DNA of 64,000 nt from JBALVT01 sp965262875 (GTDB lineage: Bacteria; Pseudomonadota; Gammaproteobacteria; Pseudomonadales; Halieaceae): contig OZ253569.1 in the NCBI GenBank assembly GCA_965262875.1, positions 558,001 through 622,000 on the forward strand, written 5' to 3'. The notes beneath the pieces are model-generated. The model was not told the DNA's origin. It saw only the letters and a program-made list of their open reading frames with translations, and did no database searches. Of this stretch, positions 17,712 to 26,165 are shown in pieces. The number at the start of each line of letters is the position of its first letter. The first letter of the stretch is position 1. The position numbers and the translations under genes were made by a program.

Positions 17712-18898
17712 TAGAGCCCCAAAACCATTTTCGCGATGATATTTCTTTGAACTTCCTGAGATCCACCGAAGATAGAGGCAGCTCTGTTATTCAGGTAACG
17801 CGGTGTGATAGAACTTAAATAGTCCTGGCGGTAACTGCTTCCATCTTTCGTGGGATCCATCGCCAGGGCTTCATAGCCTACCATTTCCATCGCTAACTCA
17901 TTCACTGCCTGCTCCAGGCGCGTTGTCGTGAGTTTCATAATAGAAGATTCGGCACCCGGTGCGCCGCCATCGCTCAACGCTGATAAAATACGCAGTTCAG
18001 TAATTTCCAGTGACTTGAGATCGATCTCGATGCGGGCAATTTTGCGCTCTATATCTCCGCTGCGGTCGAAGCCGGGGTTTTGAGTTTCAAGCTGTAGCGT
18101 GAATTCCTTTAGATGGTTGATTTCCTGTCGAATTCGGTTGGCGGAAAAACCACCGCCGCGCTCAAATTGCAGCAGGTATTTTGCATAGGTCCAGCCTTTG
18201 TTTTCTTCGCCTATACGATTCGTTTTGGGGACGCGAACGTTGTCGAAAAACACCTGATTGGTTTCGTGATCCCCCGCCATGGTTATGATGGGCTTTACTT
18301 CTACACCCGGCGTACTCATATCGATGAGTAGGAAACTAATGCCCTGCTGGGGCCTCTCAGAGTTAAGTGTTCGCACCAGGCAGAAAATGTGGTCGGCAAA
18401 GTGCGCGTGTGTTGTCCAAATTTTGGAACCATTGACGATGTAATCTTCGCCGTCTGACTCCGCTTTCAGGCTGAGTCCCGCCAGATCGGATCCCGCTCCG
18501 GGCTCTGAGTAACCCTGGCACCAGTAGTGCTCGCCGGACAGAATTTTCGGCAGATACGTTGCTTTCTGCTCCTCGGAGCCAAACGCCATAATGACCGGCG
18601 CTAACATCATCAGACCCAGGGGAATTAACATAGGTGCGCCCGCGCGGTAGCACTCCAGGCTAAACAGGTACTTCTGAGAAGGTGTCCAGTCGTTGCCACC
18701 ATATTCAGTAGGCCACTGGGGAACGGCCCAGCCTTTTTTCACTAAAATGGCCTGCCATTCCAGTGCGATATCCTTCTCTATGAAAACGCTGCTGCCAGTC
18801 TGAGCTGCATCCACTATGTGTTGTGGCAGGTTTTCCTGAAGAAACCGTCTAACCTCCAGCTGAAACCGGAGCTCTTCGTCGCTGAACTTTAAATCCAT
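17711..18898 (-). CDS. Acyl-CoA dehydrogenase
   Basis: A 395-residue FAD-dependent acyl-CoA dehydrogenase. Landmarks: MDLKFSDEELRFQLEVRRFL start, EYGGNDWTPSQKYLF, WCQGYSEPGAGSDLAGL (FAD-binding loop), GSKIWTTHAHFADHIFCLVR and the C-terminal FGGSQEVQRNIIAKMVLGL. It likely introduces a double bond in a CoA thioester of the catabolic pathway. Third gene of an operon SDR-ThuA-ACAD (gaps 15 and 19 bp). The IS630 copy 1 is inserted in its TAG stop codon, but because the element begins with G the stop is regenerated and the protein is unchanged. Confidence 0.93.
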   Translation of the reverse strand: MDLKFSDEELRFQLEVRRFLQENLPQHIVDAAQTGSSVFIEKDIALEWQAILVKKGWAVPQWPTEYGGNDWTPSQKYLFSLECYRAGAPMLIPLGLMMLAPVIMAFGSEEQKATYLPKILSGEHYWCQGYSEPGAGSDLAGLSLKAESDGEDYIVNGSKIWTTHAHFADHIFCLVRTLNSERPQQGISFLLIDMSTPGVEVKPIITMAGDHETNQVFFDNVRVPKTNRIGEENKGWTYAKYLLQFERGGGFSANRIRQEINHLKEFTLQLETQNPGFDRSGDIERKIARIEIDLKSLEITELRILSALSDGGAPGAESSIMKLTTTRLEQAVNELAMEMVGYEALAMDPTKDGSSYRQDYLSSITPRYLNNRAASIFGGSQEVQRNIIAKMVLGL

Positions 18899-18917
18899 AG
18901 TGGTGCTTCCGGTGTAT

Positions 18918-19685
18918 TTACTGCACGGGCTCTATTGCCCACTTGATGCCTCTTCTGAGTAGCTCGTAGAACTCTTGCGTTCTCCAGGCGCCTTCTTCGG
19001 GCTCAGGATACTCCTCTATCATAGGCTGCATGTCGTACTTGCCGCGGCAATGTCCCAGTGTGAGATAAAGTACCTGACCCGATCCGTAGGGGTGTATGTA
19101 GAATACCGGCTGCTGCTCGGTATCTTTCATCCAATCGTCCCGGACGAATTCGGGCACCGGGTCGGACCAGTTTGCGTGCAGCAGGGTTTGGTATTCTCCG
19201 TGGAACTTACACAGATACATCTCGTCATCAACTGTGAATGGTGGAATGCCCTTCACCAGTGGATGGTCCGGTTCGGTAAGTTCTACCGTGTATTCCTGGA
19301 TGGGCGGATGGGACATAAACTGGCTGCCCAACATTTCCATAAAGGGCACGTTTTCCTCGGGGCAATCGACTAAGAAACTGCCGTCCTCTTGAAACAGGAA
19401 ACGCAAAATGGAATTGGTTCCGTGCAGCGCAAACCACTTTTTCCCACTCTTTATGTATTCGACCAAACGATCGGTTTCTGCCTCCGTGGGCAACACGTCA
19501 CAGGTATAGGTGATCAGAAAATCTGATTCGCAGATTGCGTCTATATCGCTATAGTCAGCACCGACCTGTACCTTGATTCTAGGCTGCTCTGCCAGCAGCT
19601 TTAGTATCTCCAGCCTGGCGTGGTCGATATTGTGGTACTTACCGCCCGCTACCAGGTAGACATCTACGCGATCGCTTTTGCTCAT
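18918..19685 (-). CDS. ThuA-domain protein
   Basis: A 255-residue protein with the ThuA/glutamine-amidotransferase-like fold (trehalose utilisation family). Features: VYLVAGGKYHNIDHARLEIL, FLITYTCDVLPTEAE, KWFALHGTNSILRF, MLGSQFMSHPPIQEYTV, HPLVKGIPPFTVDDEMY and VLYLTLGHCRGKYD. ThuA proteins occur in sugar and polyol catabolism and in other oxidative pathways; the reaction is not established. Sits between an SDR and an acyl-CoA dehydrogenase in one operon. A second, divergent ThuA-type gene starts 980 bp away. Confidence 0.82.
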   Translation of the reverse strand: MSKSDRVDVYLVAGGKYHNIDHARLEILKLLAEQPRIKVQVGADYSDIDAICESDFLITYTCDVLPTEAETDRLVEYIKSGKKWFALHGTNSILRFLFQEDGSFLVDCPEENVPFMEMLGSQFMSHPPIQEYTVELTEPDHPLVKGIPPFTVDDEMYLCKFHGEYQTLLHANWSDPVPEFVRDDWMKDTEQQPVFYIHPYGSGQVLYLTLGHCRGKYDMQPMIEEYPEPEEGAWRTQEFYELLRRGIKWAIEPVQ

Positions 19686-19700
19686 CTCATCAACCCGTAA

Positions 19701-20462
19701 TTAAAGCTGTACGCGTTTAGTGAAGCCGCCGTCGGCCACCAGGTTTACGCCTATAATAAGACTCGCCGCCGGGCTTGCCAGAAACGCCACCGCATTGGCC
19801 ACTTCTTCGGGGTTGCCCATTCTACCCGACGGAATTTGTTCAAGCGTGCTGTTGTACAGGTCGGCCATGTTGTTCTCAATAAATTCCCAAGCACCACCTG
19901 CAAAATAAATAGGGCCCGGAGAGACACAATTCACTCGAATACCCTGGGGCGCCAGTGCCTGACTCAATTGCTTGCCATGAATGATCAGTGCGCCTTTGAT
20001 CGCGTTATAAGGCTGTGGTCCCATAAAGGTTTCAACACCGGCGGTGCTGGAGATGATGACGATAGACCCCGCACTGGATTTCTCGAGAAACGGCATAGCA
20101 GCTTCGATACCACGGGTGGTGCCAAGTACGTCTATTTCCAGGTTGGCTTTCCAGCCGTCGTCGCCCACTGCGCCGCCTCCGGCACTCACATTGGGGACGA
20201 AAATATCGATACCGCCTAGTTCCTCTCCTGCGCTTGCAATCCACGCCTGATAGGATTCTTTTTCTGCGACATCGACGACGGCGCCGGTGACTTTCACGCC
20301 TTTGGCGCTCAGATCAGCTACCGCAGCGTCGACTTCGGCCTGGTTGCGAGCGCAAATCGCCAGGTTGGCGCCTTCGTCAGCCAGCAGGTTGGCAATGGCT
20401 CTACCGATTCCGCGAGTGGAGCCTGTAATGATTGCATTTTTCCCAGATAATCCGAGATCCAT
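19701..20462 (-). CDS. Short-chain dehydrogenase/reductase
   Basis: A 253-residue classical SDR. Cofactor loop TGSTRGIGRA near residue 14, then NVSAGGG replacing the usual NNAG, the catalytic Ser in VIISSTAGVE and Tyr/Lys in PYNAIKGAL. C-terminal GRMGNPEEVANAVAFLASP and LVADGGFTKR are typical. First gene of the SDR-ThuA-ACAD operon. It probably oxidises or reduces a secondary alcohol or ketone intermediate. Confidence 0.92.
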   Translation of the reverse strand: MDLGLSGKNAIITGSTRGIGRAIANLLADEGANLAICARNQAEVDAAVADLSAKGVKVTGAVVDVAEKESYQAWIASAGEELGGIDIFVPNVSAGGGAVGDDGWKANLEIDVLGTTRGIEAAMPFLEKSSAGSIVIISSTAGVETFMGPQPYNAIKGALIIHGKQLSQALAPQGIRVNCVSPGPIYFAGGAWEFIENNMADLYNSTLEQIPSGRMGNPEEVANAVAFLASPAASLIIGVNLVADGGFTKRVQL

Positions 20463-20579
20463 GTGTGTCTCCTTTATGTCACTTGAGTGCCCAGGGGTTG
20501 CCGAAAAGGCGAGAAAATGGGCGTGTAAATAGGTGCTTGTAATTTATGCGCAGATCAAGGTATCAAACCTCCTTTGGAA

Positions 20580-20601
20580 AAACAATCAGATTTGACTGTT
20601 T
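20580..20601. promoter_or_regulatory. Operator-like palindrome, long form, over a -35 box
   Basis: A 22-base palindrome, 18 of 22 positions symmetric: left half AAACAATCAGA, right half TTTGACTGTTT. It overlaps TTGACT, which is followed 17 bases later by TAATGT, a plausible sigma-70 promoter for the plus-strand ThuA gene. Its position also shows that an upstream TTG at 20574 cannot be the real translation start of that gene. Confidence 0.65.
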
Positions 20602-20663
20602 ATTTTGGTTCGGATAATGTGACGAATCCACCGCAAATAAAACCCCACCAAATGGGTAGTAAA

Positions 20664-21503
20664 ATGTCATTTATCGATTATCAGGCGAACAACCGGATTT
20701 TGGTGATGACCAAGGGTCACCCCTTTAATCGCGATGAATTTTTCGCAGTTTTCGAAGCCTTTCCCGACATTGAATGCACCGCGGTGGAGCAGCCCGCATC
20801 CCAGGCTTTTTTTGATCCCACATTGGCGGATGAGTATCGGGCGTTTGTTTTTTACGATATGCCCGGCATGGATTTTCAAACAAGCTCCGATGTCGATGGC
20901 TTGGCCCCGGGCTACGTAGATCCCCCCGAGAAATTCAAAAGTAATTTTCTGGCTTTGCTGGAACGGGGTCACGGCTGCGTATTTCTGCATCACTCTATTG
21001 CGGCCTGGCCCGCCTGGCCGGAATACGCGGATATTGTTGGGGGAAAATTCCTCTATAAGCCCGATGTCCTACGCGGGCAGCCCCACGTTGATTCAGGGTA
21101 TAGGCACGACGTTAATCATGAAGTTACTGTACAAGCGGATCATCCTGTCACTCGCGGCGTTGATCCAGTTTTCTCCATTACGGATGAACTGTATCTCAGT
21201 CACGTTTTTGACGACCAGGTTATTCCGCTTATTAACAGTAATTACGAATATGTTCAGGACAACTTTTTTTCTGCCCAGCAGGCGGTGCGGGGCAATATGT
21301 TCAGCCGGGAAGGGTGGCTGCATCCTGCTGGACACAATTTAATTGGTTGGGTAAAGCACTATAGAAACAGCCCTATTGTGTATCTTCAATGTGGTGATAG
21401 TCAGGCTGCCTATGAAAATCCGAACTTTCAAAAACTATTGCTCAATGCAGTGCAATGGGTAAGCTCAGATGACGCCAAGGCGTGGGCGCGGGCTAGAAAT
21501 TAA
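20664..21503 (+). CDS. ThuA-domain protein
   Basis: About 279 residues from the ATG at 20664 (MSFIDYQANNRILVMTKGHP); another ATG lies at 20652. Features of the ThuA fold: VFYDMPGMDF, LLERGHGCVFLHHSIAAWPAW, VGGKFLYKP, HPVTRGVDPVFSITDELYLS and IVYLQCGDSQAAYENPNF. Longer open frame upstream overlaps the operator and promoter, so the shorter start is preferred. Divergent from the SDR-ThuA-ACAD operon and followed after 40 bp by a zinc alcohol dehydrogenase. Only distantly similar to the other ThuA protein here. Confidence 0.78.
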   Translation: MSFIDYQANNRILVMTKGHPFNRDEFFAVFEAFPDIECTAVEQPASQAFFDPTLADEYRAFVFYDMPGMDFQTSSDVDGLAPGYVDPPEKFKSNFLALLERGHGCVFLHHSIAAWPAWPEYADIVGGKFLYKPDVLRGQPHVDSGYRHDVNHEVTVQADHPVTRGVDPVFSITDELYLSHVFDDQVIPLINSNYEYVQDNFFSAQQAVRGNMFSREGWLHPAGHNLIGWVKHYRNSPIVYLQCGDSQAAYENPNFQKLLLNAVQWVSSDDAKAWARARN

Positions 21504-21543
21504 TTCTAAATTTTAAACTTATCAGGTAGCGGCAGGTGAAACT

Positions 21544-22578
21544 ATGAAAGCGGCAGTATTCAAAGAAGTGGGTAAACCTTTAGCGGTCGAGAACGTTCCC
21601 GACCCTACACCGGAAGCTTCAGAACTTGTGGTAAAGGTTGGTTTTTGTGGCATATGCGGTACCGATTTACACGCCACTCGCGAGGGATTGACGACCGCTG
21701 GCTGCGATCAGGTCCTGGGCCACGAATACGTGGGAGAGATAGTCGAAGTAGGTAAGTCTGCCGATGGCAACTGGCAAGTAGGTGACCGGGTTTGTGCCAT
21801 GCCTTTTATTGGATGCGGTAAGTGCAGAGCCTGCGCCAATGGACATTTCTTTGAGTGCCAGACGAAGAAAACCGCAGGAATAGATGCGCCCGGTGGTTTT
21901 GCCCAGTATGTGGCGACGGGTTCAAGAGAAACTATAAAGCTGCCCGATGCTCTGGAATTGGAGACGGCAGCTTTGATCGAACCCTTGGCGGTGGGCTTGC
22001 ACGCGGTACGAATTGGCGATGTCAAAGCGGGTGACAGGGTGATGGTAATGGGAGCGGGTCCGATCGGGCTAACGGCTGCTTTGTGGTCCCGTTTTCTTGG
22101 CGCCAGGGATGTTGTTGTGACTGAACTGGCTGCGACGCGTGCGGCGCTCGCTAAAAAAATGGGTGCTACACATATTATTCAGCCCGATCTTAGCCAGGGC
22201 GCGGAACATCTTCTGGAACAGTTTATTGCCGCGGCGGGGGGGCCTCCCGATGTGATTATTGAGTGCGTCGGAGCGCCGGGCTTACTGCAGCAATGTATTG
22301 AGATGGCTCCCCAGCGCGGGAAAATAGTCCCTGTTGGTGTGTGCGAGCAACCCGACAGCATCATGCCGTTTTTTGGTCTGGTCAAAGAGCTGAATATTCA
22401 ATTTGCCATCGCCTATACGCGCGATGACTTCGATACCTGTGTGGCGATGTTGGCGGAAGGTAGAATAGATGTAGCGCCCATGATCACCGACGTGGTTGAC
22501 CTTGAAGCCTTGCCAGATGCGTTCGAAGCGCTCAGAACACCCAGCCACCAGTGCAAGGTGCTCACTCGCTTCGAATAA
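21544..22578 (+). CDS. Zinc-dependent alcohol dehydrogenase (MDR family)
   Basis: A 344-residue medium-chain dehydrogenase related to 2,3-butanediol/threonine dehydrogenases. Catalytic zinc site: FCGICGTDLHA and GHEYVGEIVEVG; structural zinc cysteines in CGKCRACANGHFFEC; nucleotide fold VMGAGPIGLTAAL. It would oxidise an alcohol intermediate with NAD(P). Ribosome site AGGTGA lies 6 bases before the ATG. Co-directional with the ThuA gene. Confidence 0.92.
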   Translation: MKAAVFKEVGKPLAVENVPDPTPEASELVVKVGFCGICGTDLHATREGLTTAGCDQVLGHEYVGEIVEVGKSADGNWQVGDRVCAMPFIGCGKCRACANGHFFECQTKKTAGIDAPGGFAQYVATGSRETIKLPDALELETAALIEPLAVGLHAVRIGDVKAGDRVMVMGAGPIGLTAALWSRFLGARDVVVTELAATRAALAKKMGATHIIQPDLSQGAEHLLEQFIAAAGGPPDVIIECVGAPGLLQQCIEMAPQRGKIVPVGVCEQPDSIMPFFGLVKELNIQFAIAYTRDDFDTCVAMLAEGRIDVAPMITDVVDLEALPDAFEALRTPSHQCKVLTRFE

Positions 22579-22612
22579 CTCTCTTTGGGGTGGGGGCTAT
22601 ACGGCGGGGAGT

Positions 22613-22861
22613 TCACCGCGATAGTAATCGACCCCCCACAAATTCTTCCCAACGATCATAGAATTCCTCGCCCTGGAGGCAATTTAGCTCGATCCACTCC
22701 TGGTCGGATATTTTGTTTTTGGCGGCAATTTTTTCTCGCAGCTCCTGGGCCGTGTCCGGGTTGCGAACCGCGGCGTATACCGTGTGGTCGTTGCGCGACA
22801 TGTGCAATGCAGTTTCCTGGCCGATACCGGTGCTGCTACCGGTCACTAAGATGACAGACAT
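22613..22861 (-). pseudogene. Internally deleted short-chain dehydrogenase
   Basis: An 82-residue frame begins as a good SDR (VILVTGSSTGIGQETALHM, then YAAVRNP) with a proper ribosome site (AAGGAAG), but after about 45 residues jumps to a tail (EWIELNCLQGEEFYDRWEEF) without the NNAG, Ser or Tyr/Lys regions. The central 150 or more residues are missing, so it should be inactive. IS630 copy 3 lies 28 bp upstream of its start. Confidence 0.6.
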
Positions 22862-22889
22862 GGTTCTTCCTTTTGGGGTTGTGTAACTA

Positions 22890-24060
22890 GTGTAGTGTAT
22901 TAAACTGACTGATGATTTGAGAGTGCATGCCTTGCGCGCCCCACTTTCTCCAAAATCTCTTCTGCGGACTTTATCCAGGCAAATGGCTTTTTATCTTCAT
23001 TGTGCCTCTCAATAAAATCCATGATGGTCTCTTCCAGCTCTTGTACCGATGTGAATACACCACGGCGCAGTTGCCTTTCTGTCAACAAACCAAAAAATCT
23101 CTCCACCAGATTTAGCCACGAAGAACTGGTTGGAATAAAGTGTAAGTGAACCCTTTTATTACGCTTAATCCAGTTCTTCACTTTTTCGTGTTTGTGCGTC
23201 GCGTAGTTATCAACGATAAGGTGAAGGTCTAACTCCTTGGGTGTTTGTTTTTCCACAGTCTTCAGAAACGCCAAAAATTCCTGGTGCCGGTGACGCTTTT
23301 TGCACTCACCGATAACATCACCAGTCAGGGTGTTCAGTGCCGCAAACAAGGTGCTTGTACCCTGACGCTTATAGTCGTGAGTCATGGTTCCGCCGCGCCC
23401 GGGCTTCATCGGCAATCCCGGCTGCGTTCTGTCCAGCGCTTGAATGGAACTCTTTTCGTCAACACAGAAAACAACTGCATTCTCTGGCGGCGATAAATAC
23501 AAGCCAACAACATCGCGTAGCTTTTCTTCAAAGGCAGGATCGTTGCTCACCTTGAACTGAGCAACCAGGTGTGGCTTCAGACCAACTTCTCGCCACACTC
23601 TATTTATAAAGGAGTGATTAATGCCCATCACTTTTGCCAAACCCCGGGTTGTCCAGTGGGTGCCATCCTTGGGTTTTTCCTGCGTGGTTATCTTGATGAC
23701 TTTCGACCGCAGCTTTGCCTGGTCCGCAGAATTCTTGCCGCCGTGATTAGCCCCTCTTGGCAAATCTTTTTCTATTCCCCGAAACCCTCTCTCAAAAAAA
23801 CGATTGCGCCATCGGCCTACCTTGTTGACATCAATTTCCAGCTCTTCAGCAATTTTGTAGTTGGGAACATTTTTTGCAGCGAGCAAAATAATCCTTGAGC
23901 GCTCTACCAATCGAACCGGTGTCGTTTTGCTTCTAACATTTTTTTCCAACTGCTTTTTCTCTTGCGCTGTTAAAGTTATATTTATTTGGGCGGGCATTAG
24001 CTTCACACGGGTAGTGAATGAAGTAATCATTATATCATTAATCTGTTTAATACACTACAC
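22890..24060 (-). mobile_element. IS630-family element, distinct type (copy 3)
   Basis: 1171 bp. Ends GTGTAGTGTATTAAAC at 22890-22905 and the complement at 24045-24060, flanked by TA (22888-22889 and 24061-24062). Removing it restores CTAG. Its transposase is related to but clearly different from the other two copies. Confidence 0.92.
22900..24030 (-). CDS. IS630-family transposase
   Basis: Up to 376 residues; the likely start is the internal ATG at 23997 (MPAQINITLTAQEKKQ). Contains the DDE signature: VFCVDEKSSIQALDRTQPG, LIVDNYATHKHEKVKNW and PTSSSWLNLVERFF. Helix-turn-helix part: SRIILLAAKNVPNYKIAEEL and VNKVGRWRNRFFERG. Frame intact. About the same architecture as the 374-residue transposases at 16568 and 44681, but a different subgroup. 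Confidence 0.92.
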   Translation of the reverse strand: MITSFTTRVKLMPAQINITLTAQEKKQLEKNVRSKTTPVRLVERSRIILLAAKNVPNYKIAEELEIDVNKVGRWRNRFFERGFRGIEKDLPRGANHGGKNSADQAKLRSKVIKITTQEKPKDGTHWTTRGLAKVMGINHSFINRVWREVGLKPHLVAQFKVSNDPAFEEKLRDVVGLYLSPPENAVVFCVDEKSSIQALDRTQPGLPMKPGRGGTMTHDYKRQGTSTLFAALNTLTGDVIGECKKRHRHQEFLAFLKTVEKQTPKELDLHLIVDNYATHKHEKVKNWIKRNKRVHLHFIPTSSSWLNLVERFFGLLTERQLRRGVFTSVQELEETIMDFIERHNEDKKPFAWIKSAEEILEKVGRARHALSNHQSV

Positions 24061-24263
24061 TAGCGCATATCGCGCTCGCGTTTAGTGTCCTGTTGTTTCT
24101 TGATTTCGATGCGATACTCGCAGCTAGTGCATCTACGCATGCCCTCGCGCATGCTTTCATTTTGTTGTTGAAGCTTTTCTACTTGGCTGCGAAGTTGAGT
24201 TATTTCCTTGTGTTGCTCCAGGACACGTTTTTCCCGACGGAATAGACCCGCTAACTTTTTCAT
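24060..24263 (-). CDS. Small coiled-coil protein of unknown function
   Basis: A 67-residue protein: basic N-terminus (MKKLAGLFRREKRVLEQHKE), a heptad-like coiled coil (ITQLRSQVEKLQQQNESM), then CTSCEYRIEIKKQQDTK. The CxxC pair could bind metal. Not recognised as a known family. The stop codon TAG contains the TA target of IS630 copy 3 and is regenerated by the first G of the element. Third gene after two open frames of a putative hydrolase, 22 bp apart. Confidence 0.5.
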   Translation of the reverse strand: MKKLAGLFRREKRVLEQHKEITQLRSQVEKLQQQNESMREGMRRCTSCEYRIEIKKQQDTKRERDMR

Positions 24264-24285
24264 AGGAGGCGTCTTACTGACTTCC

Positions 24286-24495
24286 TCAATCTGTCTTCCA
24301 GCTCATGGTCACCGTGCAGGACGTTTCGGGTAAATGCGGCTCGAATTGCATTTTCAAACCACCACCTTCTCCCTTGAACAAAGCCTCAAAAGGACCTTTG
24401 CAAATATTCAGGCATCCTTCCTCAGGCAGGGCGTTGGGGTTGGGAAGCGAGTCTTGCTTGGCGCAGATATGCCATCCGCACTCGGGTATCTCCAT
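24286..24495 (-). CDS. C-terminal half of a split Cys-rich hydrolase-like protein
   Basis: A 69-residue frame whose ATG overlaps the stop of the preceding gene (TAATG). It contains ECGWHICAKQDSLPNPNALP, EEGCLNICKGPFEALF and TSCTVTMSWK. The spacing of Cys and the closing strand look like the end of the L-2-amino-thiazoline-4-carboxylate hydrolase-like family. A single added base at the junction would fuse it to the upstream frame (DVL-V-MEIPECG), so the two are probably halves of one former gene. Family assignment is weak. Confidence 0.4.
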   Translation of the reverse strand: MEIPECGWHICAKQDSLPNPNALPEEGCLNICKGPFEALFKGEGGGLKMQFEPHLPETSCTVTMSWKTD

Positions 24496-25097
24496 TACAG
24501 TACGTCGTTGGCGGGATCAAACTCGGTAATTTTCGCTGGTCCTGTCAGCCAGCCAGCGGGGTTAAACACTTCAAACATCAAGCTGGTGAACCAACCCGGC
24601 TTAGTGGATTCTCTTTGCCTGGGTTTCTTCTTTTTGTTTTTCTCGGACATGCTGTTCATCATCTCGAGAAAATCGGCCGAAGTCTCATGGGACAAAGCTA
24701 CGCTGGTGCCGATTACGATATCTTCGTACTGCTCTTGCGAATAATATTGGCGAAGTTCGAGAAGAGCCCACTCGACTTCACGTACAAAGTTGCCGTAGCG
24801 CTTGCGCCATTTCCCCCTGGGTGACTCGAAAAAGCGAATGGCCTCCCGGCGCGAACGAATGTCCTGGTAGTCCTGCTCGAGTTTGTCCCTATCGCTGCAG
24901 CTCAATCGTAAAATGGGGACAAAGGTGTGGCTGACGATTGGGTGCGCTTTTTTGACCAGCATGGTATTGGACATCCACATGTCTATCCACTCTTGGGGGC
25001 CCCAGTTGTATATGAAGCCACCGCGCTTTGCGCTCTGAACCCGTTCTGTACCCCGATCTGTCGAGATTATGTTGTCGGTGTTCATTGTTTTCTCCAC
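24495..25097 (-). CDS. Uncharacterised protein, N-terminal half of a split gene
   Basis: A 200-residue protein, helix-rich, with FIYNWGPQEWIDMWMSN, REVEWALLELRQYYSQEQYE and a basic stretch KNKKKKPRQRES before GWFTSLMFEVFNPAGW. The end KITEFDPANDVL matches the strand before the Cys motif of the downstream frame, suggesting a frameshift at 24495-24497. Divergent across about 220 bp from the TetR fragment; an operator-like palindrome lies 192 bp upstream. Function unknown; I would not name one. Confidence 0.5.
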   Translation of the reverse strand: MEKTMNTDNIISTDRGTERVQSAKRGGFIYNWGPQEWIDMWMSNTMLVKKAHPIVSHTFVPILRLSCSDRDKLEQDYQDIRSRREAIRFFESPRGKWRKRYGNFVREVEWALLELRQYYSQEQYEDIVIGTSVALSHETSADFLEMMNSMSEKNKKKKPRQRESTKPGWFTSLMFEVFNPAGWLTGPAKITEFDPANDVL

Positions 25098-25288
25098 CGT
25101 TGTTTTTATGAACTGTCAGAAGTAGAGCTTAGCCGTTATTTCGCAACTCGTACCCGGTGCCACTATGCCGGCATTGCCGCCGATAGTGGGAGGCGATTCC
25201 CGGCGCATGGCAATGGTCAGCCGAGATACTCTATTTGGGGCTAGGTCCCATCCCGTGTTCGGGAAATGTTATCAAAGGCCTATTTTCA

Positions 25289-25310
25289 AAACAAACAGTA
25301 TTGACTGTAT
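25289..25310. promoter_or_regulatory. Operator-like palindrome, long form
   Basis: Left half AAACAAACAGT, right half ATTGACTGTAT. Same layout and 7-base spacer as the sites at 20580, 28148 and 33963. Lies between a TetR gene fragment and the split hydrolase-like gene. Confidence 0.55.
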
Positions 25311-25320
25311 TTTATGAAGG

Positions 25321-25545
25321 CTATTCACCGTGACCAGTAGTCCCAATACCTTCAAAAATGGACGCCAGCATTGCATCTGTAACTTCCTGGAGGGGGTAGC
25401 TGTCTCCTAGCAGCGCATTGACACGGTTGTCGATCACCATGGTTACAAAGCCGTGGATGCTCGACAAAATGCTTAGTGCCTGCAGGGTTGGGTCTCCCGG
25501 TCGAACAATATTCAACTCCTGGCAGGTTTTAATGTCGTTCACCAC
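25321..25545 (-). pseudogene. TetR-family regulator, C-terminal fragment
   Basis: About 75-80 residues including LNIVRPGDPTLQALSILSSIHGFVTMVIDNRVNALLG, the pattern of a TetR C-terminal (WHG-type) ligand domain. The N-terminal helix-turn-helix is missing: the frame is lost at about 25565, where a plus-strand gene fragment begins. It cannot bind DNA as a normal TetR protein. Its operator-like neighbour at 25289 suggests it once regulated this region. Confidence 0.55.
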
Positions 25546-25569
25546 GTCGACAAAGGTATCTGAAGTGGT

Positions 25570-26128
25570 GTGCTGGAGAGTATATTCGCGCCGTTAGCTT
25601 TCTTGTGGTTGGTGCTGGGCTTGTTTGTTCAGCAAAAAGAACTGGCCAATAACACCGAGGCGTTACATAAGACCTCGGAGCAGTCCGCAAAGCAAACACA
25701 TTCCATCGCAGCCACAGAGATGAATGCGCGGCAGGGGAGTTTTTTTCCAGATTGCCGAGAGTGTCAAAAATCAGTTAGGCGGGATTTCGGGGATGCTTTA
25801 CGCATCCAGTCTCGGTCCGGCCGGTAGCGGCGCGATGGACAAAGCGCAAATGGACGACTGTTTTGCTCGGGCCGGAGGTGGGGACAGCGAGGTATTTGCC
25901 CGCATGTTTATCAGTGCGAATTTTACTGAGGATGTGGATCTAGCTGACCTGTTGTATGGGACGGACGTTCGAACCCGGCACTCCACCAATTTTATTCGCA
26001 CCTTTGAGCGCCTGGCCAAGCTGGCACGCAATTGCGATGTAGAGGGCATCATTGAGGATTCGCTGATGCACAGCGCGTTTGGTATTTTGTATCAGCGCAT
26101 GATTGACTTGCGTCCAGTTCACCTATAA
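25570..26128 (+). pseudogene. Membrane-anchored protein fragment with frameshift
   Basis: The first frame encodes a transmembrane segment (FAPLAFLWLVLGLFVQQ) and a helix with NNTEALHKTSEQSAKQ. A run of seven T at 25740-25746 shifts the frame; removing one T continues SFFQIAESVKNQLGGISGML and on to 26128. The N-terminus is truncated at the same point where the divergent TetR fragment begins. Family resembles widespread single-TM proteins of unknown function. Broken at the 5' end and shifted, so probably dead. Confidence 0.5.
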
Positions 26129-26165
26129 ATAAACCGGTCGATTGACGCAGGGAGCTCAGACGTCA

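Noticed and set aside
20574..20663. TTG start for the ThuA gene at 20574
   Set aside because: The first codons overlap the operator and -35/-10 boxes; the family match starts after 20664.
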